Shown here: piece by piece, positions 41,897 to 50,881 of the stretch
Position numbering within the stretch: the first letter of the stretch is position 1
Layout of the letters: the number at the start of each line of letters is the position of its first letter
Notes under the pieces: generated by a model
The model's input: the letters and a program-made list of their open reading frames with translations, nothing else
What the model was told of the DNA's origin: nothing
Database searches by the model: none
Translations under genes and position numbers: made by a program
Assembly (NCBI RefSeq): GCF_013778455.1
Contig: NZ_JACEHE010000039.1
Location: forward strand, 1-61,926
From: Streptomyces himalayensis subsp. himalayensis
GTDB lineage: Bacteria > Actinomycetota > Actinomycetes > Streptomycetales > Streptomycetaceae
Length of the DNA stretch: 61,926 bases
Direction of reading: 5' to 3'

Positions 41897-42259
41897 TCAA
41901 GGGGAGGTCAGCGCGGCGTCGAGCGAGTCGTAGATGGGGAAGACGCCGTACAGGCTGGTGAGGTCGAAGATCTTTCGGACCGTCTGACTGGCGATCACGA
42001 GCCGCAACTCACCGTCGCGTTCGCGGATGCGTTTGAGGATCCCGACGAACACGCCAAGGCCGGTCGAGTCGATGAAGGTCACCCGGCGCAGATCGAGAAT
42101 GATGCGGCGGCGGCCTTCGTCGATTCTGCTTACCACGTGATCGCGGATCTGCGGCACGGTGTACACGTCCACCTCGCCGTGGATCTCCACCACGGTCCAG
42201 TCGTTCTCGTCACGGTGGCTGATCTGGAACTTCGGCTGTATGGCTGACATAACGGACAT
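41897..42259 (-). CDS. STAS-domain anti-anti-sigma factor, BldG-like
   Basis: STAS protein of about 120 residues. VVEIHGEVDVYTVPQIRD and LRRVTFIDSTGLGVFVG carry the conserved DSTGLG in which S65 is the expected phosphorylation site for an anti-sigma kinase. It is probably part of a partner-switching pathway; the HATPase/SpoIIE protein at 22-24 kb has both opposing activities but is not adjacent. ATG at 42259 or 42250 may start translation. A strong hairpin at 42286-42313 lies just upstream in the leader. Confidence 0.88.
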   Translation of the reverse strand: MSVMSAIQPKFQISHRDENDWTVVEIHGEVDVYTVPQIRDHVVSRIDEGRRRIILDLRRVTFIDSTGLGVFVGILKRIRERDGELRLVIASQTVRKIFDLTSLYGVFPIYDSLDAALTSP

Positions 42260-42615
42260 TATGCGGGCAAAGGTTTCGGCCTGTACCGCCCGGCGGGGGT
42301 CCCCACCGGGCGGCCGCAGTCTCGTCCGCGCGGGACGGCACTCCCTCGAGCGCCGGGCGCTCGAAGTCCGCCGTGGCGATCTGGGTGTCACGGTGCACGA
42401 GGCCTGAGGAGCCGACCCGGCGACACGGGTTCGACGTCAGGGCGCTCGGGAAGGCCGCACGCGGTTGAGCCCGGATCCGTAGGTGGCGGGAGTAGAGCGG
42501 CGACGCCGAGCCCGGCTCGGACACTGCCCGGGTGGCTCGGTGACCGCGACGACGCCGGCGTACGTGGGTCCGGACGCGATCCGCGCCATGGTGTGGCTGC
42601 CGGAGCGCTCCGTCT
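42260..42615. other. Leader and spacer upstream of the STAS gene, with hairpin
   Basis: Between the maltokinase-cap gene and the STAS gene. CCGCCCGG-C-GGGG (42286-42298) pairs with CCCC-A-CCGGGCGG (42301-42313), a long stem with one mismatch and a tiny loop, 27 bases before the STAS start. A minus-strand frame from 42619 (about 60 codons) overlaps the previous stop but resembles nothing I know. Confidence 0.5.
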
Positions 42616-43344
42616 TCACGGTGAAGGTGGCAACCTGGTTCCTCGAGCCGTCGCGGCGTCGTGAACGACGGAGAAGAAGTCCTGCGCCCTGGTGCCGTCC
42701 GGCTGAAGCCAGTTGGCGGTGACGTGTCCCAAGGGCTTGGCCCCGTGGGCTGACGAGACGTCCCGACCCGGCTCAAGGATCCGAATGACTCGGACGATCA
42801 GTTGTCCGCCCGGTCGAGTCCCCGACCCGGGGACGTCATCTGTCTGCACGAGGAGATCGGTGTACTCCGGCCCGTTGGTCACGGCCGTGAGACTGATCGC
42901 TGCTGTGTGGCCGGTCTCCGAGAAGTGGCTTGTGACGGACGTGTCGGGGGCGTTGCTGGTGCTTTGGGCTTGCGGCTCGCTCTCGCCGGTGATCAGGGCG
43001 AACAGCTGGGTGACGAGAACGGGATCCTGTGTTCCGTCATAGATCCACCGTCGTCCCAGCACCCCGTGTTCGGCAGTGCCGATGAGCGCGTGATCGGCTC
43101 CATCCAGCGGTTGCCCACGGTAGCTGAGCGGTACGTGGTACGTGACGGGCTGGTCTCCGGACGCGTCGGTGACCGCCATGAACTCGATCCCGACCTCGCC
43201 CTGGGGATCGTCGAGGCGGAAGCCGCCGGCCTTGGTCAGTTCCGGCTTGGACCCTCTGCCCCGGTACCAGGACTGCTCAGGCAGCCATGAGCTGAGAAGC
43301 TCCAGCTTGCTGGGGGTCAGCGTGGTGCGGTGGATGACTGCCAT
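42616..43344 (-). CDS. Maltokinase N-terminal cap-like protein (CG0192 family)
   Basis: Protein of 242 residues beginning AVIHRTTLTPSKLELLSSWL, then KAGGFRLDDPQGEVGIEF, VTYHVPLSYRGQPLDGADHALIGTAEH-type sequence and VLGRRWIYDGTQDPV. These are features of the N-terminal cap domain of maltokinases and glucosamine-kinase-like proteins, here without the kinase part. GGAAGGG precedes the ATG. Such stand-alone caps are conserved in actinobacteria; the function is unknown. A 21-bp palindrome lies about 190 bases upstream. Confidence 0.8.
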   Translation of the reverse strand: MAVIHRTTLTPSKLELLSSWLPEQSWYRGRGSKPELTKAGGFRLDDPQGEVGIEFMAVTDASGDQPVTYHVPLSYRGQPLDGADHALIGTAEHGVLGRRWIYDGTQDPVLVTQLFALITGESEPQAQSTSNAPDTSVTSHFSETGHTAAISLTAVTNGPEYTDLLVQTDDVPGSGTRPGGQLIVRVIRILEPGRDVSSAHGAKPLGHVTANWLQPDGTRAQDFFSVVHDAATARGTRLPPSP

Positions 43345-43529
43345 GCCCCGTTACCCTTCCCGTGTCGGTGCGCCTATCGTGCCACTCCCGCCGACGTGCC
43401 TCAGCACTGCCAGAGGAACGCGGCCTCGCCACAGGGGCGGCAGCTGAACACGTAACCGCGGCTGCCGCCTCCTGACCTGGCTTTGAGCACTCCAGTGGGC
43501 CAGACCCGTCAGAGGCTTCCCTTGGGCGA

Positions 43530-43550
43530 CGGCGATGCCAGGCATCGCCG
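43530..43550. promoter_or_regulatory. 21-bp perfect palindrome between lysE-type and cap-protein genes
   Basis: CGGCGATGCC-A-GGCATCGCCG is perfectly symmetric around 43540. It lies 80 bases past the LysE stop and about 190 bases before the cap-protein start, so it may be an operator or part of a terminator. Confidence 0.5.
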
Positions 43551-43630
43551 AGTCGGTCTGCTGGCCCCCGTTCATGCGTGGGACGACGGCGTGGCACGGC
43601 TTGAGTTTCGGTGCGCTCACGAGAGTGAGG

Positions 43631-44260
43631 TCAGCGTTCGACGGCGAGGGTGACGCCCAGGCCGATGAACACGCTCCCGGTCGCGGCGTCCATCCGGCGG
43701 CGAACAGCCTCACGGCCGCGCAGCCAGCCGCCGATCCGCCCTGCCAGGACACCGACCGTCCCGTCGGCCAGGAACTCCAGGACGATCAGGACGCCGCCGA
43801 GGATGGCGAACTGCAGCCAGACCGGCCCTGCCGTGGGATCGACGAACTGGGGAAGGAAGGCGACCATGAACGCGAACGTCTGCGGGTTGGCCATGGAGGA
43901 CACCACGCCGTTAAGGAAGGCACGCCGACCCGACATCCCGCTGGCGACGGGATCGTCGGCCTGACTGCTCTTACGGTTACGGATCATCTGGACACCGAGA
44001 TAGACCAGGTACGCGGCGCCCGCGATCCGTAGCGCCGTGAACACGACAGGGAACGCCGTCAGCAGCGCGGCGAGCCCGGCGGCCGCCGCGGCGATGTACA
44101 ACGCGTCCCCCGTGATCACGCCCACCGTGGCCAGCAGCCCGGCGCGGGCACCGCCCCGCATGCCGCACCCGAGCACGAACAGCATGTCGGGCCCCGGGGT
44201 GACCAGGGCGACGATGGTGCTCACTGTGAACACGGCGAGAACGTGCGGATCGACCGGCAT
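43631..44260 (-). CDS. LysE-family amino-acid/threonine exporter
   Basis: Membrane exporter of 209 residues with about six helices. The family motif LVTPGPDMLFVLGCGMRGG is near the N terminus (about residues 19-37), followed by GVITGDALYIAAAAAGLAAL, GVQMIRNRKS and FLNGVVSSMANPQTFAF. It belongs to the RhtB/LysE translocators, which export amino acids or homoserine lactones. ATG at 44260 is at the correct distance from the conserved motif. It is the last of several minus-strand genes, about 155 bases after a small membrane-protein gene. Confidence 0.9.
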   Translation of the reverse strand: MPVDPHVLAVFTVSTIVALVTPGPDMLFVLGCGMRGGARAGLLATVGVITGDALYIAAAAAGLAALLTAFPVVFTALRIAGAAYLVYLGVQMIRNRKSSQADDPVASGMSGRRAFLNGVVSSMANPQTFAFMVAFLPQFVDPTAGPVWLQFAILGGVLIVLEFLADGTVGVLAGRIGGWLRGREAVRRRMDAATGSVFIGLGVTLAVER

Positions 44261-44415
44261 CGAGCGATGTTCTCACCTCCCCCACGCCAGGAGACATCGA
44301 AATACCCCAACTGCCGTGGCTCGGCTCAGAAGAGGAACAGTCACCAACCAACAGCCACCGGCCACCTGGCGTGCTCAGTCACCGCCGTTACGCGCACAAC
44401 TTCTGGACACACGCT

Positions 44416-44715
44416 TCAGCTCCGGGTCTGGGGACCGGGGCCCACGGGGTGGCGGCGGGCGCCGAGCGGGCTGAGTTCGAAGACCAGCCGTCCCAGCGCA
44501 ATGAGGGTGCCCTGCCCGAGGACGAGGATCAGCCTCGACCCGTCGTCCCAGTACCAGTTCTCGGTCCAGGGCTGGGTGATCGCCAACGTCGCGGTGAGGT
44601 GCGAGACGGCGATGACGGTGCCTGCCCGCCGCTGCCGGAGATAAAGGAGTGGCAGCATCGCCCAGAGCGCGGAGAGCAGCACCAGCCAGGGGGCGACAAA
44701 CGGCAGACCGGACAT
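44416..44715 (-). CDS. Small membrane protein, unknown
   Basis: Protein of 99 residues with two or three probable membrane helices (LPFVAPWLVLLSALWAMLPLL near the start, then VIAVSHLTATLAI and LVLGQGTLIALGRLVFEL). ATG at 44715 has GAGG about 7 bases upstream. I do not recognise a family. It lies between the secreted protein and LysE genes on the same strand. Confidence 0.6.
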   Translation of the reverse strand: MSGLPFVAPWLVLLSALWAMLPLLYLRQRRAGTVIAVSHLTATLAITQPWTENWYWDDGSRLILVLGQGTLIALGRLVFELSPLGARRHPVGPGPQTRS

Positions 44716-44897
44716 GGCGGGCCTCGATATCGGTAGAAGGCGCAGTCCGGCTACCGTCGCACCGGCGGGCCCGCGGTACCAGCCCGGCTGGGTATCGCCC
44801 GGATCTCGATGTGGCTCTGGCAGTCCGCCCCGCGGAGCCGACGTTCTCGGAGTGACCCGGTGGCACGGCCCCGGCGAGGCGGCGGATTCCAGGGTCC

Positions 44898-45518
44898 TCA
44901 GGATGTGGGCGCGTCCAGCTGCGGCTCCAGCCGCACTTCGGTCACGCTCACGCCCTCCGGAGCGCCGAACGCCTCGACCATCACGCCCAGGTAGGTACCG
45001 GTGACATCCAGAGCCAAGTGGTCGGCCCCCACGCGCAGGTCGAGCCTTGCCACGGGCTCGCCCGAGAAGTCCGGCATGCGATAGATCCGCGCAGCCGGGT
45101 AGCCCAGGCCCGTCAGCTTCTCCTGCATCCCCTCGTACGTGGCCGTGTCCGTGCCCGAGAACGCCCTGCTGATGCGCAGTGCGTGCCTCTCGGCGGCGCA
45201 CTCCTCTTCCGCGGTCAGCGGCACCTCCTCGACCAGGATGGGCATGGTGGAGTAGGGGGTCGGCTCCCCTGCCGTGGTGTCGGCCGTGGAAGCCGATGCC
45301 ACATCATCGGTGCCGCTGGAGACGTCCGGAGCGCAGCTCTGCGAGATGAGGTTCGCCAACTCAAGGAACCGCATCTCCGCATTGTCGTCGCTCGCCGTGG
45401 CGACGCTGACCGTAGAGGATTGATCGGCGGTGGCGTTCTGCGCGCCGAAGCCGGCCAGGACGACGACGCCGCAGAGCGCAGCCGCCAGCAAGGACTTCGG
45501 GAGGAGATTCGATCGCAT
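44898..45518 (-). CDS. Secreted protein of unknown function
   Basis: Protein of 206 residues. MRSNLLPKSLLAAALCGVVVL and the following AGFGAQNATA form a signal peptide with likely cleavage after ATA. The mature part has a Ser/Thr/Asp-rich stretch, a central AEEECAAERHALRISRAFSG helix and a C-terminal beta-rich region ending VTEVRLEPQLDAPTS. A GAGGAG lies before ATG 45518. No known domain is recognised. Confidence 0.65.
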   Translation of the reverse strand: MRSNLLPKSLLAAALCGVVVLAGFGAQNATADQSSTVSVATASDDNAEMRFLELANLISQSCAPDVSSGTDDVASASTADTTAGEPTPYSTMPILVEEVPLTAEEECAAERHALRISRAFSGTDTATYEGMQEKLTGLGYPAARIYRMPDFSGEPVARLDLRVGADHLALDVTGTYLGVMVEAFGAPEGVSVTEVRLEPQLDAPTS

Positions 45519-45600
45519 GTCCGTACCGTGCAGGCTACTGGCCACCGCCCACATGAGTACCCGTACTCAATCCACCAGAGCATCAGCTCACCAGCGATCC

Positions 45601-45771
45601 TCAGTCCACCAGATCCGCCGCCGTCAGCAGCCGCGTCAGGTCCGTCCGCGAACGTGCCTGCAACTTCCGGTAGACACACGGCAGATGGGCTTCCAACGTC
45701 TTCCGGGACACGAACAGCGAGGCCGCACCGCGATCGACACCGGCAGCTTCGCCAGGAAGTCGCACTGAGCC
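45601..45771 (-). pseudogene. C-terminal HTH remnant of a LuxR-family regulator
   Basis: After a stop at 45772-45774 the minus-strand frame reads DRGAASLFVSRKTLEAHL, then VYRKLQARSRTDLTRLL, and stops at 45601. This is the LuxR/NarL-type helix-turn-helix C terminus with about 57 codons left. Its first helix is already degenerate (LPGEAAGVDRG in place of a LTxRExEV start) and the sensor part is missing. Confidence 0.7.
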
Positions 45772-45836
45772 TTACCGCTTCCGGGCGACGGAGGCCGAAC
45801 GCCAGACCTGTCCGACGCGGTGACCTCGATGGCCTG

Positions 45837-46604
45837 TCAGCCTGCCAGCCGTGCTTTCCAAATCTCCTCACTGGGCCATTGCTGGGCCCAGCCGGCGGGA
45901 ACTTCGGTGTAGTCCCGGTGTGCGGGCTGGGGTGCCTGGATCTCAATCAGGTCCTCAACGACAAAGCCGGAGGACCGCAGCAGACGAAGCATCTCGCCAT
46001 GCGGCAGGATGAACTGCACGTGATTCCCCCAGTCCAGCCGAGTAAGGCCAAATTGTGCGCGAGACAGGATGGTGGATGCCGACCCCTCGGGCCGTACGCA
46101 CAGCGCGAACAGCGGTGAGTAGCGCATGAACACCAGATGGCCTCCAGGAACGAGAAGCCTGGCCGCCTCCGGGATCCACTGATAGGGGTCGCACCACAAC
46201 GAGGCGCCATACTCGCTGATGGCCAAGTCGAACGTGTTGTCGTCATAGGGCACCTTCTCGGCCTTGCCCAGGACGAGGGGGAAGTCGATGCCGAACTCCG
46301 CCTGCATCGCGCGAGCAGTGGCGAGCTGCTTGTCCGATAGGTCGATCCCGATCGGGTGGGCCCCTGCTCTGGCCAGCCAAGCGGAAACGTAGGCAGTACC
46401 GCAGCCCAGCTCAATGGTGCGCATCCCGGCCAAGTCGTCGGGAAGTACGGAGACCTGTGACTCAGGGGTGGCCCACAAGCCCCAACGCGGTTCCGCCTGT
46501 GACCAGTGATCGCGGGCGAGCGGCCCGTGCCACGCAGACGCCTCGTCATCCCAATAGCGTCGGTTCTGCTCCACATGGTCCGCACGGCAGTCATGAGCAG
46601 TCAT
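45837..46604 (-). CDS. Class I SAM-dependent methyltransferase
   Basis: Methyltransferase of about 255 residues. The SAM-binding motif I is TIELGCGTAYVSAWLARAG, followed by IGIDLSDKQLATAR (motif II) and a post-I region LVLGKAEKVPYDDNTFDLAIS with acidic loop. The substrate is unknown; the family includes many small-molecule and ubiquinone-type methyltransferases. ATG at 46604 lacks a good ribosome site; a TTG at 46640 with GGAG nearby is an alternative. The preceding region is a 500-base spacer. Confidence 0.83.
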   Translation of the reverse strand: MTAHDCRADHVEQNRRYWDDEASAWHGPLARDHWSQAEPRWGLWATPESQVSVLPDDLAGMRTIELGCGTAYVSAWLARAGAHPIGIDLSDKQLATARAMQAEFGIDFPLVLGKAEKVPYDDNTFDLAISEYGASLWCDPYQWIPEAARLLVPGGHLVFMRYSPLFALCVRPEGSASTILSRAQFGLTRLDWGNHVQFILPHGEMLRLLRSSGFVVEDLIEIQAPQPAHRDYTEVPAGWAQQWPSEEIWKARLAG

Positions 46605-47107
46605 GGAGGCATTCGACCGAAGATGCTGATGCTCCGGCAACGGATTTACGACCTCACCGGCGTCCCTCGAGAACGCGTGGCTGGCACAAAGGTCAAGTCC
46701 CGGAGGCGTGCAGCAACCTGCACGCCGGCTTCGTCGGAGCGGACTGCGAGGTCGTTATGAGCCTCGATGTCTGTTTCGCCTGTGAGGTTGGGTGAGGTTT
46801 GCTGGTCGCGGTTTCGTAGCTGGTGCTACGGGTGGAGACGGCGGCATCCGGCGACCATGCACCACGGCGTTCGAGGCGTGCGCGGAGGGTACCGGTCACC
46901 GCCGCTGGCTCGGCTGGCCCCCTTCACCTACCCGTTCGACATGACCCAGCAGCCGGCCGCGACGTCCGCATCGGCGCGGCCGGGGACGGCCTCCCGGTCA
47001 GCCTCCAGCCCGTGAGCGCCCAGCACCGCTGCGACCAACCTGGTGCGGCGGGCGGCGCACGCGCTGTACGAGGCGGGGTGGCGGGGGTCAGGCCGGGTTC
47101 GCCGCAG
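46605..47107. other. Intergenic spacer with a perfect 9-bp hairpin
   Basis: No coding region of known kind is seen in about 500 bases between the methyltransferase and the DUF2207 gene. GGCGTGCAG (46705-46713) pairs with CTGCACGCC (46718-46726) around CAAC; it may be the DUF2207 transcript terminator or a leader element of the methyltransferase. Confidence 0.45.
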
Positions 47108-48934
47108 TCACCATGAGCCGCCGCCCCCGCCACCGTCTCCGCCGCCGACCCCTCCGCTGTCGCCTCCGCCGCTGTAACCGCCCGACGAGGAACCCGACGG
47201 GGAACCCGAGCCGCCGGACGACGGCTGGGTGGCGGCGGACACGGCCGCCAGCGGAAGGTATGTGGCGAGGTGGGGCCGGAGCGTCGCGTCGTCCCCGGGT
47301 ATGGCCGTCCGTGCCCGCGTGCGGGACGCATACGCGTTCGCCTCGTCGGCCGCTGCCGCCGCGGCCGTCCATGCCTCGGCCTCGCCGAGGGCTACGGCCC
47401 ACGCGGTGATCTCGTCCTCGTCACGCTTCTCCCAGCCGTGCCGCCCGGGTTCGGCCAGATGGCGCCGGTAGGCCTCCGCCTGGCACCACAGGTGGGAGCC
47501 GCGCACGGTGCGTGCCCGCAGTTCCCAGGCCCGTACGAGGGCCGCGAGCCCGGCGCCGGCCAGCGCCGCGCCGACTGCCAGCGGCGTCCGCCAGTCCGCG
47601 CCCGGATCCGCCACGTCCGTCGCCGTGATCCCCACGACGACCGTTCCGGCGGCCGCGGCCACCGCGCCGCCGCACAGGGCGATCCGGCGGCGTCGCTCCC
47701 CGGACGGCTCCCACAGCCCGTCGCCACCCGTGCGCCGCCAGTCCTCGAGCCGGTGCCGCAGCAGCTTCCAGGCGGTGGCGAACGCCGTGTTGTACTGGCC
47801 CAGCGGGACGCGCGGCTTACGGGCGAACACGGCCTGGAGCACCTCCGTCGTCAGCGGGTCGGCGGCGCCGGCCGGCCGCTCGCCGGCCTGGTGCAGCACG
47901 GGCTTCTTGTTGCCGCTGATGGTCAGATGCCCGTCCGCCGCCGCGGTCAGCAGCCACGCCGCCAGGTGTTCCTGGCGTACCCGGTCGGTAAGCAGGATGC
48001 CGACGTGGGCGGGAGCGATGCCCGCGGGCGGCTCACCGTTCGGTGTGACCGATGCACCCAGCCGGCGAACGTCCATCCGCCGGGTCCGGCCGTCCGCCCC
48101 CTGGACCCGCTCCCGCCCCGCCAGCCGCACCAACTCCGCGACCACGGCCGTCGCGGCGAGGGCGATCACCGTGGCCCACAGCCACCCCGTTGGCGCACTC
48201 TCCCCGGCCTCGACGGCAGCCGCCCGTCCGCCGGGCGCCTTTGGCAGCGACGCGGCGCCGCCGCCGTCGGCATCTCCGACCTCCGCGTAGAGCGTCAGAC
48301 CCTCGTGCGCCTCCAGCCCGTCCTGGGCCACGTCCAGCTGCCCCGGTACGGGCTGCCGCTGCGTCGCACAGTCCTCGTGTGAACCGGAGGATCCCGACAC
48401 GCAACTCGGCCGTTGCAGGGCGAACGGGACGGCCAGGTGCACGTCGACGTGTCCGACGGGCACGTCCCACTTCGTGCCGACGGCATCCCACGCCAGCCAC
48501 TCCTCGTCCCCGAGGTGCGGCAGGGTGTACTCGATGCGGTACCGGTGGGTCCCGGTCACCGTCGTGTCGGGGTCACCGATCACGATCCGGGTGCCCGCCC
48601 TGTCCTCGACGCGGTATGGCACCGGCTCGCCGTCCGCCGTGACGGATACCTTGCTGACGTCTCCGGGAACCGCCCCCGGCACGTCACGGTAAATGCCGTG
48701 CCGCTGCTCACCGTTGAAGTCGTAGTCGATCACCTCGGTGATCCGGGCCGTCCCGTCGGTACGTATCTCGGCGCCGACCCACATCCGGGCGATCCGTTCC
48801 CCGGGCTCCCCGAGCACCGCGCCCAGCAGCCCGACCAGCCCCACCAACACCGCGCCCACGAGCAGCAGAACGGCATCCCGCCGCCTCCGCCACCCCACCG
48901 ACCTGGCCCTCACCCGGGCCCTCCTCACCGTCAC
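47108..48934 (-). CDS. DUF2207-domain membrane protein
   Basis: Protein of 608 residues. An N-terminal helix (about 20-42) precedes an extracytoplasmic DUF2207 domain with RITEVIDYDFNGEQRHGIYRD and the following AWDAVGTKWDVP. A second membrane segment (about 245-265), a cytoplasmic region and a helix pair near 430-470 follow, and the C terminus is the Gly/Ser-rich tail typical of the family (GGGDGGGGGGSW). GTG at 48934 is the start; no ribosome site is evident. The function of the family is unknown; it is common in actinobacteria. Confidence 0.85.
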   Translation of the reverse strand: MTVRRARVRARSVGWRRRRDAVLLLVGAVLVGLVGLLGAVLGEPGERIARMWVGAEIRTDGTARITEVIDYDFNGEQRHGIYRDVPGAVPGDVSKVSVTADGEPVPYRVEDRAGTRIVIGDPDTTVTGTHRYRIEYTLPHLGDEEWLAWDAVGTKWDVPVGHVDVHLAVPFALQRPSCVSGSSGSHEDCATQRQPVPGQLDVAQDGLEAHEGLTLYAEVGDADGGGAASLPKAPGGRAAAVEAGESAPTGWLWATVIALAATAVVAELVRLAGRERVQGADGRTRRMDVRRLGASVTPNGEPPAGIAPAHVGILLTDRVRQEHLAAWLLTAAADGHLTISGNKKPVLHQAGERPAGAADPLTTEVLQAVFARKPRVPLGQYNTAFATAWKLLRHRLEDWRRTGGDGLWEPSGERRRRIALCGGAVAAAAGTVVVGITATDVADPGADWRTPLAVGAALAGAGLAALVRAWELRARTVRGSHLWCQAEAYRRHLAEPGRHGWEKRDEDEITAWAVALGEAEAWTAAAAAADEANAYASRTRARTAIPGDDATLRPHLATYLPLAAVSAATQPSSGGSGSPSGSSSGGYSGGGDSGGVGGGDGGGGGGSW

Positions 48935-49019
48935 CCGTCACCGTCAGGGGAGGAGAATACAGACCACGTATTACGCAACAGAGGTGCGAGAAACCGCAGT
49001 TCGGCGTCCGCGATCTATC

Positions 49020-49427
49020 CGTCGCCGAGACTGGGCGAGACTGAACAGACCGGCTTCAGTAACGGGACAGGGGCGGTCGAGGTGCCGGCCGGCAACCGCC
49101 CTGTGCATGCTCCGCCCGGCTACACGACCCCCGGGAGCAACGCGGCCTGAGGATCCCCCGGCTGACCAGGCGCTTGAGCTTGGAGCGGATGCCCTCGGTG
49201 TTCTTCGGCAGGATGGGCAGGTCGAGGGCCTCGCACAGGTCCCGGGCCCGCATCGGCCGACCGGCGTGGGCGAAGACGGCCAGGATCTGCTGGTAGGCCG
49301 GATTGTCCGGCGTGGCGGGCTGCGGGGCCGCTTCGGTGACGGGGAGTCCGTCGGCGACGAGGGCATCAGCGCCGAACACGTCGCCCTGCTTCACGGAGCC
49401 GACCTCGAAGTGACCGCCGCCGGGCAC
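49020..49427 (-). pseudogene. Winged-helix protein remnant with a shifted 3' end
   Basis: A minus-strand frame from 49427 reads YQQILAVFAHAGRPMRARDL, then KNTEGIRSKLKRLVSRGIL, a winged-helix typical of small actinobacterial proteins. After GIL the expected ending appears only in another frame (VTEAGLFSLAQSRR, near 49020-49065) after about 75 unrelated bases. Insertion or frameshift damage is likely. Confidence 0.5.
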
Positions 49428-49447
49428 GCCTGTCGGACCTGCGCACC

Positions 49448-49951
49448 ATGGCCGGCGCTGGCCGCGACTACTGGGACATCGCCTGGGAGAGCTTCTGCTT
49501 CTATCAGGCAGGCGACTGGGCGTTCCTGATGTACCACGAGACTCCGCCGGGCACCCGGGCCGATAGTGCGGCTCTCTCCCGGCTCGGAGTTACAGAGACC
49601 GTGCAGCTGAGCGCCTGCGCCGCGAAGGCCATCTACACCTTCGACGACACGCGCGACGGCCGCCGCATCGACGACGACTGGGGTGCACTGGAACTGATCG
49701 GGTACAAGCGGGGCCGCGCCCCCTACTACCGGGGCGGCCAGCTCGACTTCCTCAACCAGGCCATACGCCGTGCCGAAATGGACCACCCCGAACTGACCGG
49801 CGAGTTCGAACTGTACTTCCACGCTTTGGACGACGTACTTGCCTTCAACTGCCCCAGCAGGACATCCAGGAGGGAACGGTCCAGGCCGCACAGTGGGCAC
49901 GCGGCAACCCAGGCAGTGGGTATCGCTGGTCGGTGCTGCGTTGACCGGTGA
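49448..49951 (+). CDS. Hypothetical protein, possibly truncated
   Basis: A 167-residue frame with protein-like composition: RDYWDIAWESFCFYQAGDW, ACAAKAIYTFDDTRDGRRI and YYRGGQLDFLNQAIRRAEM. I know no family for it. No ribosome site precedes ATG 49448, and the end (after FHALDDVLAFN) turns Arg/Ser-rich without character, so both ends may be damaged. It lies among remnants. Confidence 0.4.
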   Translation: MAGAGRDYWDIAWESFCFYQAGDWAFLMYHETPPGTRADSAALSRLGVTETVQLSACAAKAIYTFDDTRDGRRIDDDWGALELIGYKRGRAPYYRGGQLDFLNQAIRRAEMDHPELTGEFELYFHALDDVLAFNCPSRTSRRERSRPHSGHAATQAVGIAGRCCVDR

Positions 49952-50046
49952 CCCAATTCACACGCCGTGAGGTGGGCCCGCCAGACTGAGCGGGGATTGC
50001 CATATATCCGCCTCAGCCCACCAGCCGACCCTGGAGAAGGTCCCTC

Positions 50047-50880
50047 GTGAACGAGAACTTGCGCTTCGGTATCTACCTGCCGCCGTTCGGCCCGTTCGGC
50101 GACCCCAACGTCCTCGTCGAACTGGCAGTACGGGCGGAGGCCGCCGGGTGGGACGGTGTGTTCCTGTGGGACCACGGGGTCACCGATGCGATGCCGATCG
50201 CCGACCCGTGGACCACGCTGGCGGCCATCGCGTACGCCACCGAGAATCTGCTGCTAGGCCCGACCGTCACGCCGCTGGCCCGGCGTCGGCCCTGGATGGT
50301 CGCCCGGCACGCGTCCACCGTCAGCAGGCTCTCCCAGGGACGGCTTATCGTCGGGACCGGAGTGGGCGTCGACGAGTCCGGTGATTTCAGCATCTTCGGG
50401 GAGCCCACCGACCTGGCGACCCGCTCGGCGATGCTGACCGAGGGCCTCGAGTTGATGCGCGCGATGTGGGCCGGTAGGGCCATCGAGCACAGCGGCCCGC
50501 ATTACCAGGTGAACCTGGCGGCCACGAAACCGGAACCGCACCGCATTCCGGTCTGGATGGCCAGCTCCACCAACCACCCGCGGGTGATCAGCCGTGCCTC
50601 TGGCTGCGACGGCATTTTCCCGAACCCTGACGACCACGAGCTGATCCCGGAGGAGATCGCAGACATCCGCCAGAAGTTGCACCGCGCCGGTCTGCCGGCC
50701 GACCGGCCGTTCGACATCGCCGTGCGCGGTAACGCAAGTCCTGCATGGCAGGAACACAAGAACGTTGATCTCAAGGGGCTCGCCGAGGCCGGCATGACGT
50801 GGTGGCTGGAGTCGCTGATCCATTTCGACCCGCTGGAGCTGTCTATGGCGGTCGTCGACGCCGGACCGCCTCGCATGTGA
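50047..50880 (+). CDS. LLM-class flavin-dependent oxidoreductase
   Basis: Luciferase-like monooxygenase of 277 residues. LRFGIYLPPFGPFGDPNVLV and AEAAGWDGVFLWDH open the TIM barrel; LLLGPTVTPLARRRPWMVAR and GRLIVGTGVGVDESG are the F420/FMN-binding parts. F420-dependent members are common in Streptomyces. GTG at 50047 has GGAGAAGG about 8 bases upstream. It is an intact gene among pseudogenes, immediately followed by a frameshifted remnant. Confidence 0.87.
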   Translation: MNENLRFGIYLPPFGPFGDPNVLVELAVRAEAAGWDGVFLWDHGVTDAMPIADPWTTLAAIAYATENLLLGPTVTPLARRRPWMVARHASTVSRLSQGRLIVGTGVGVDESGDFSIFGEPTDLATRSAMLTEGLELMRAMWAGRAIEHSGPHYQVNLAATKPEPHRIPVWMASSTNHPRVISRASGCDGIFPNPDDHELIPEEIADIRQKLHRAGLPADRPFDIAVRGNASPAWQEHKNVDLKGLAEAGMTWWLESLIHFDPLELSMAVVDAGPPRM

Positions 50881-50881
50881 G

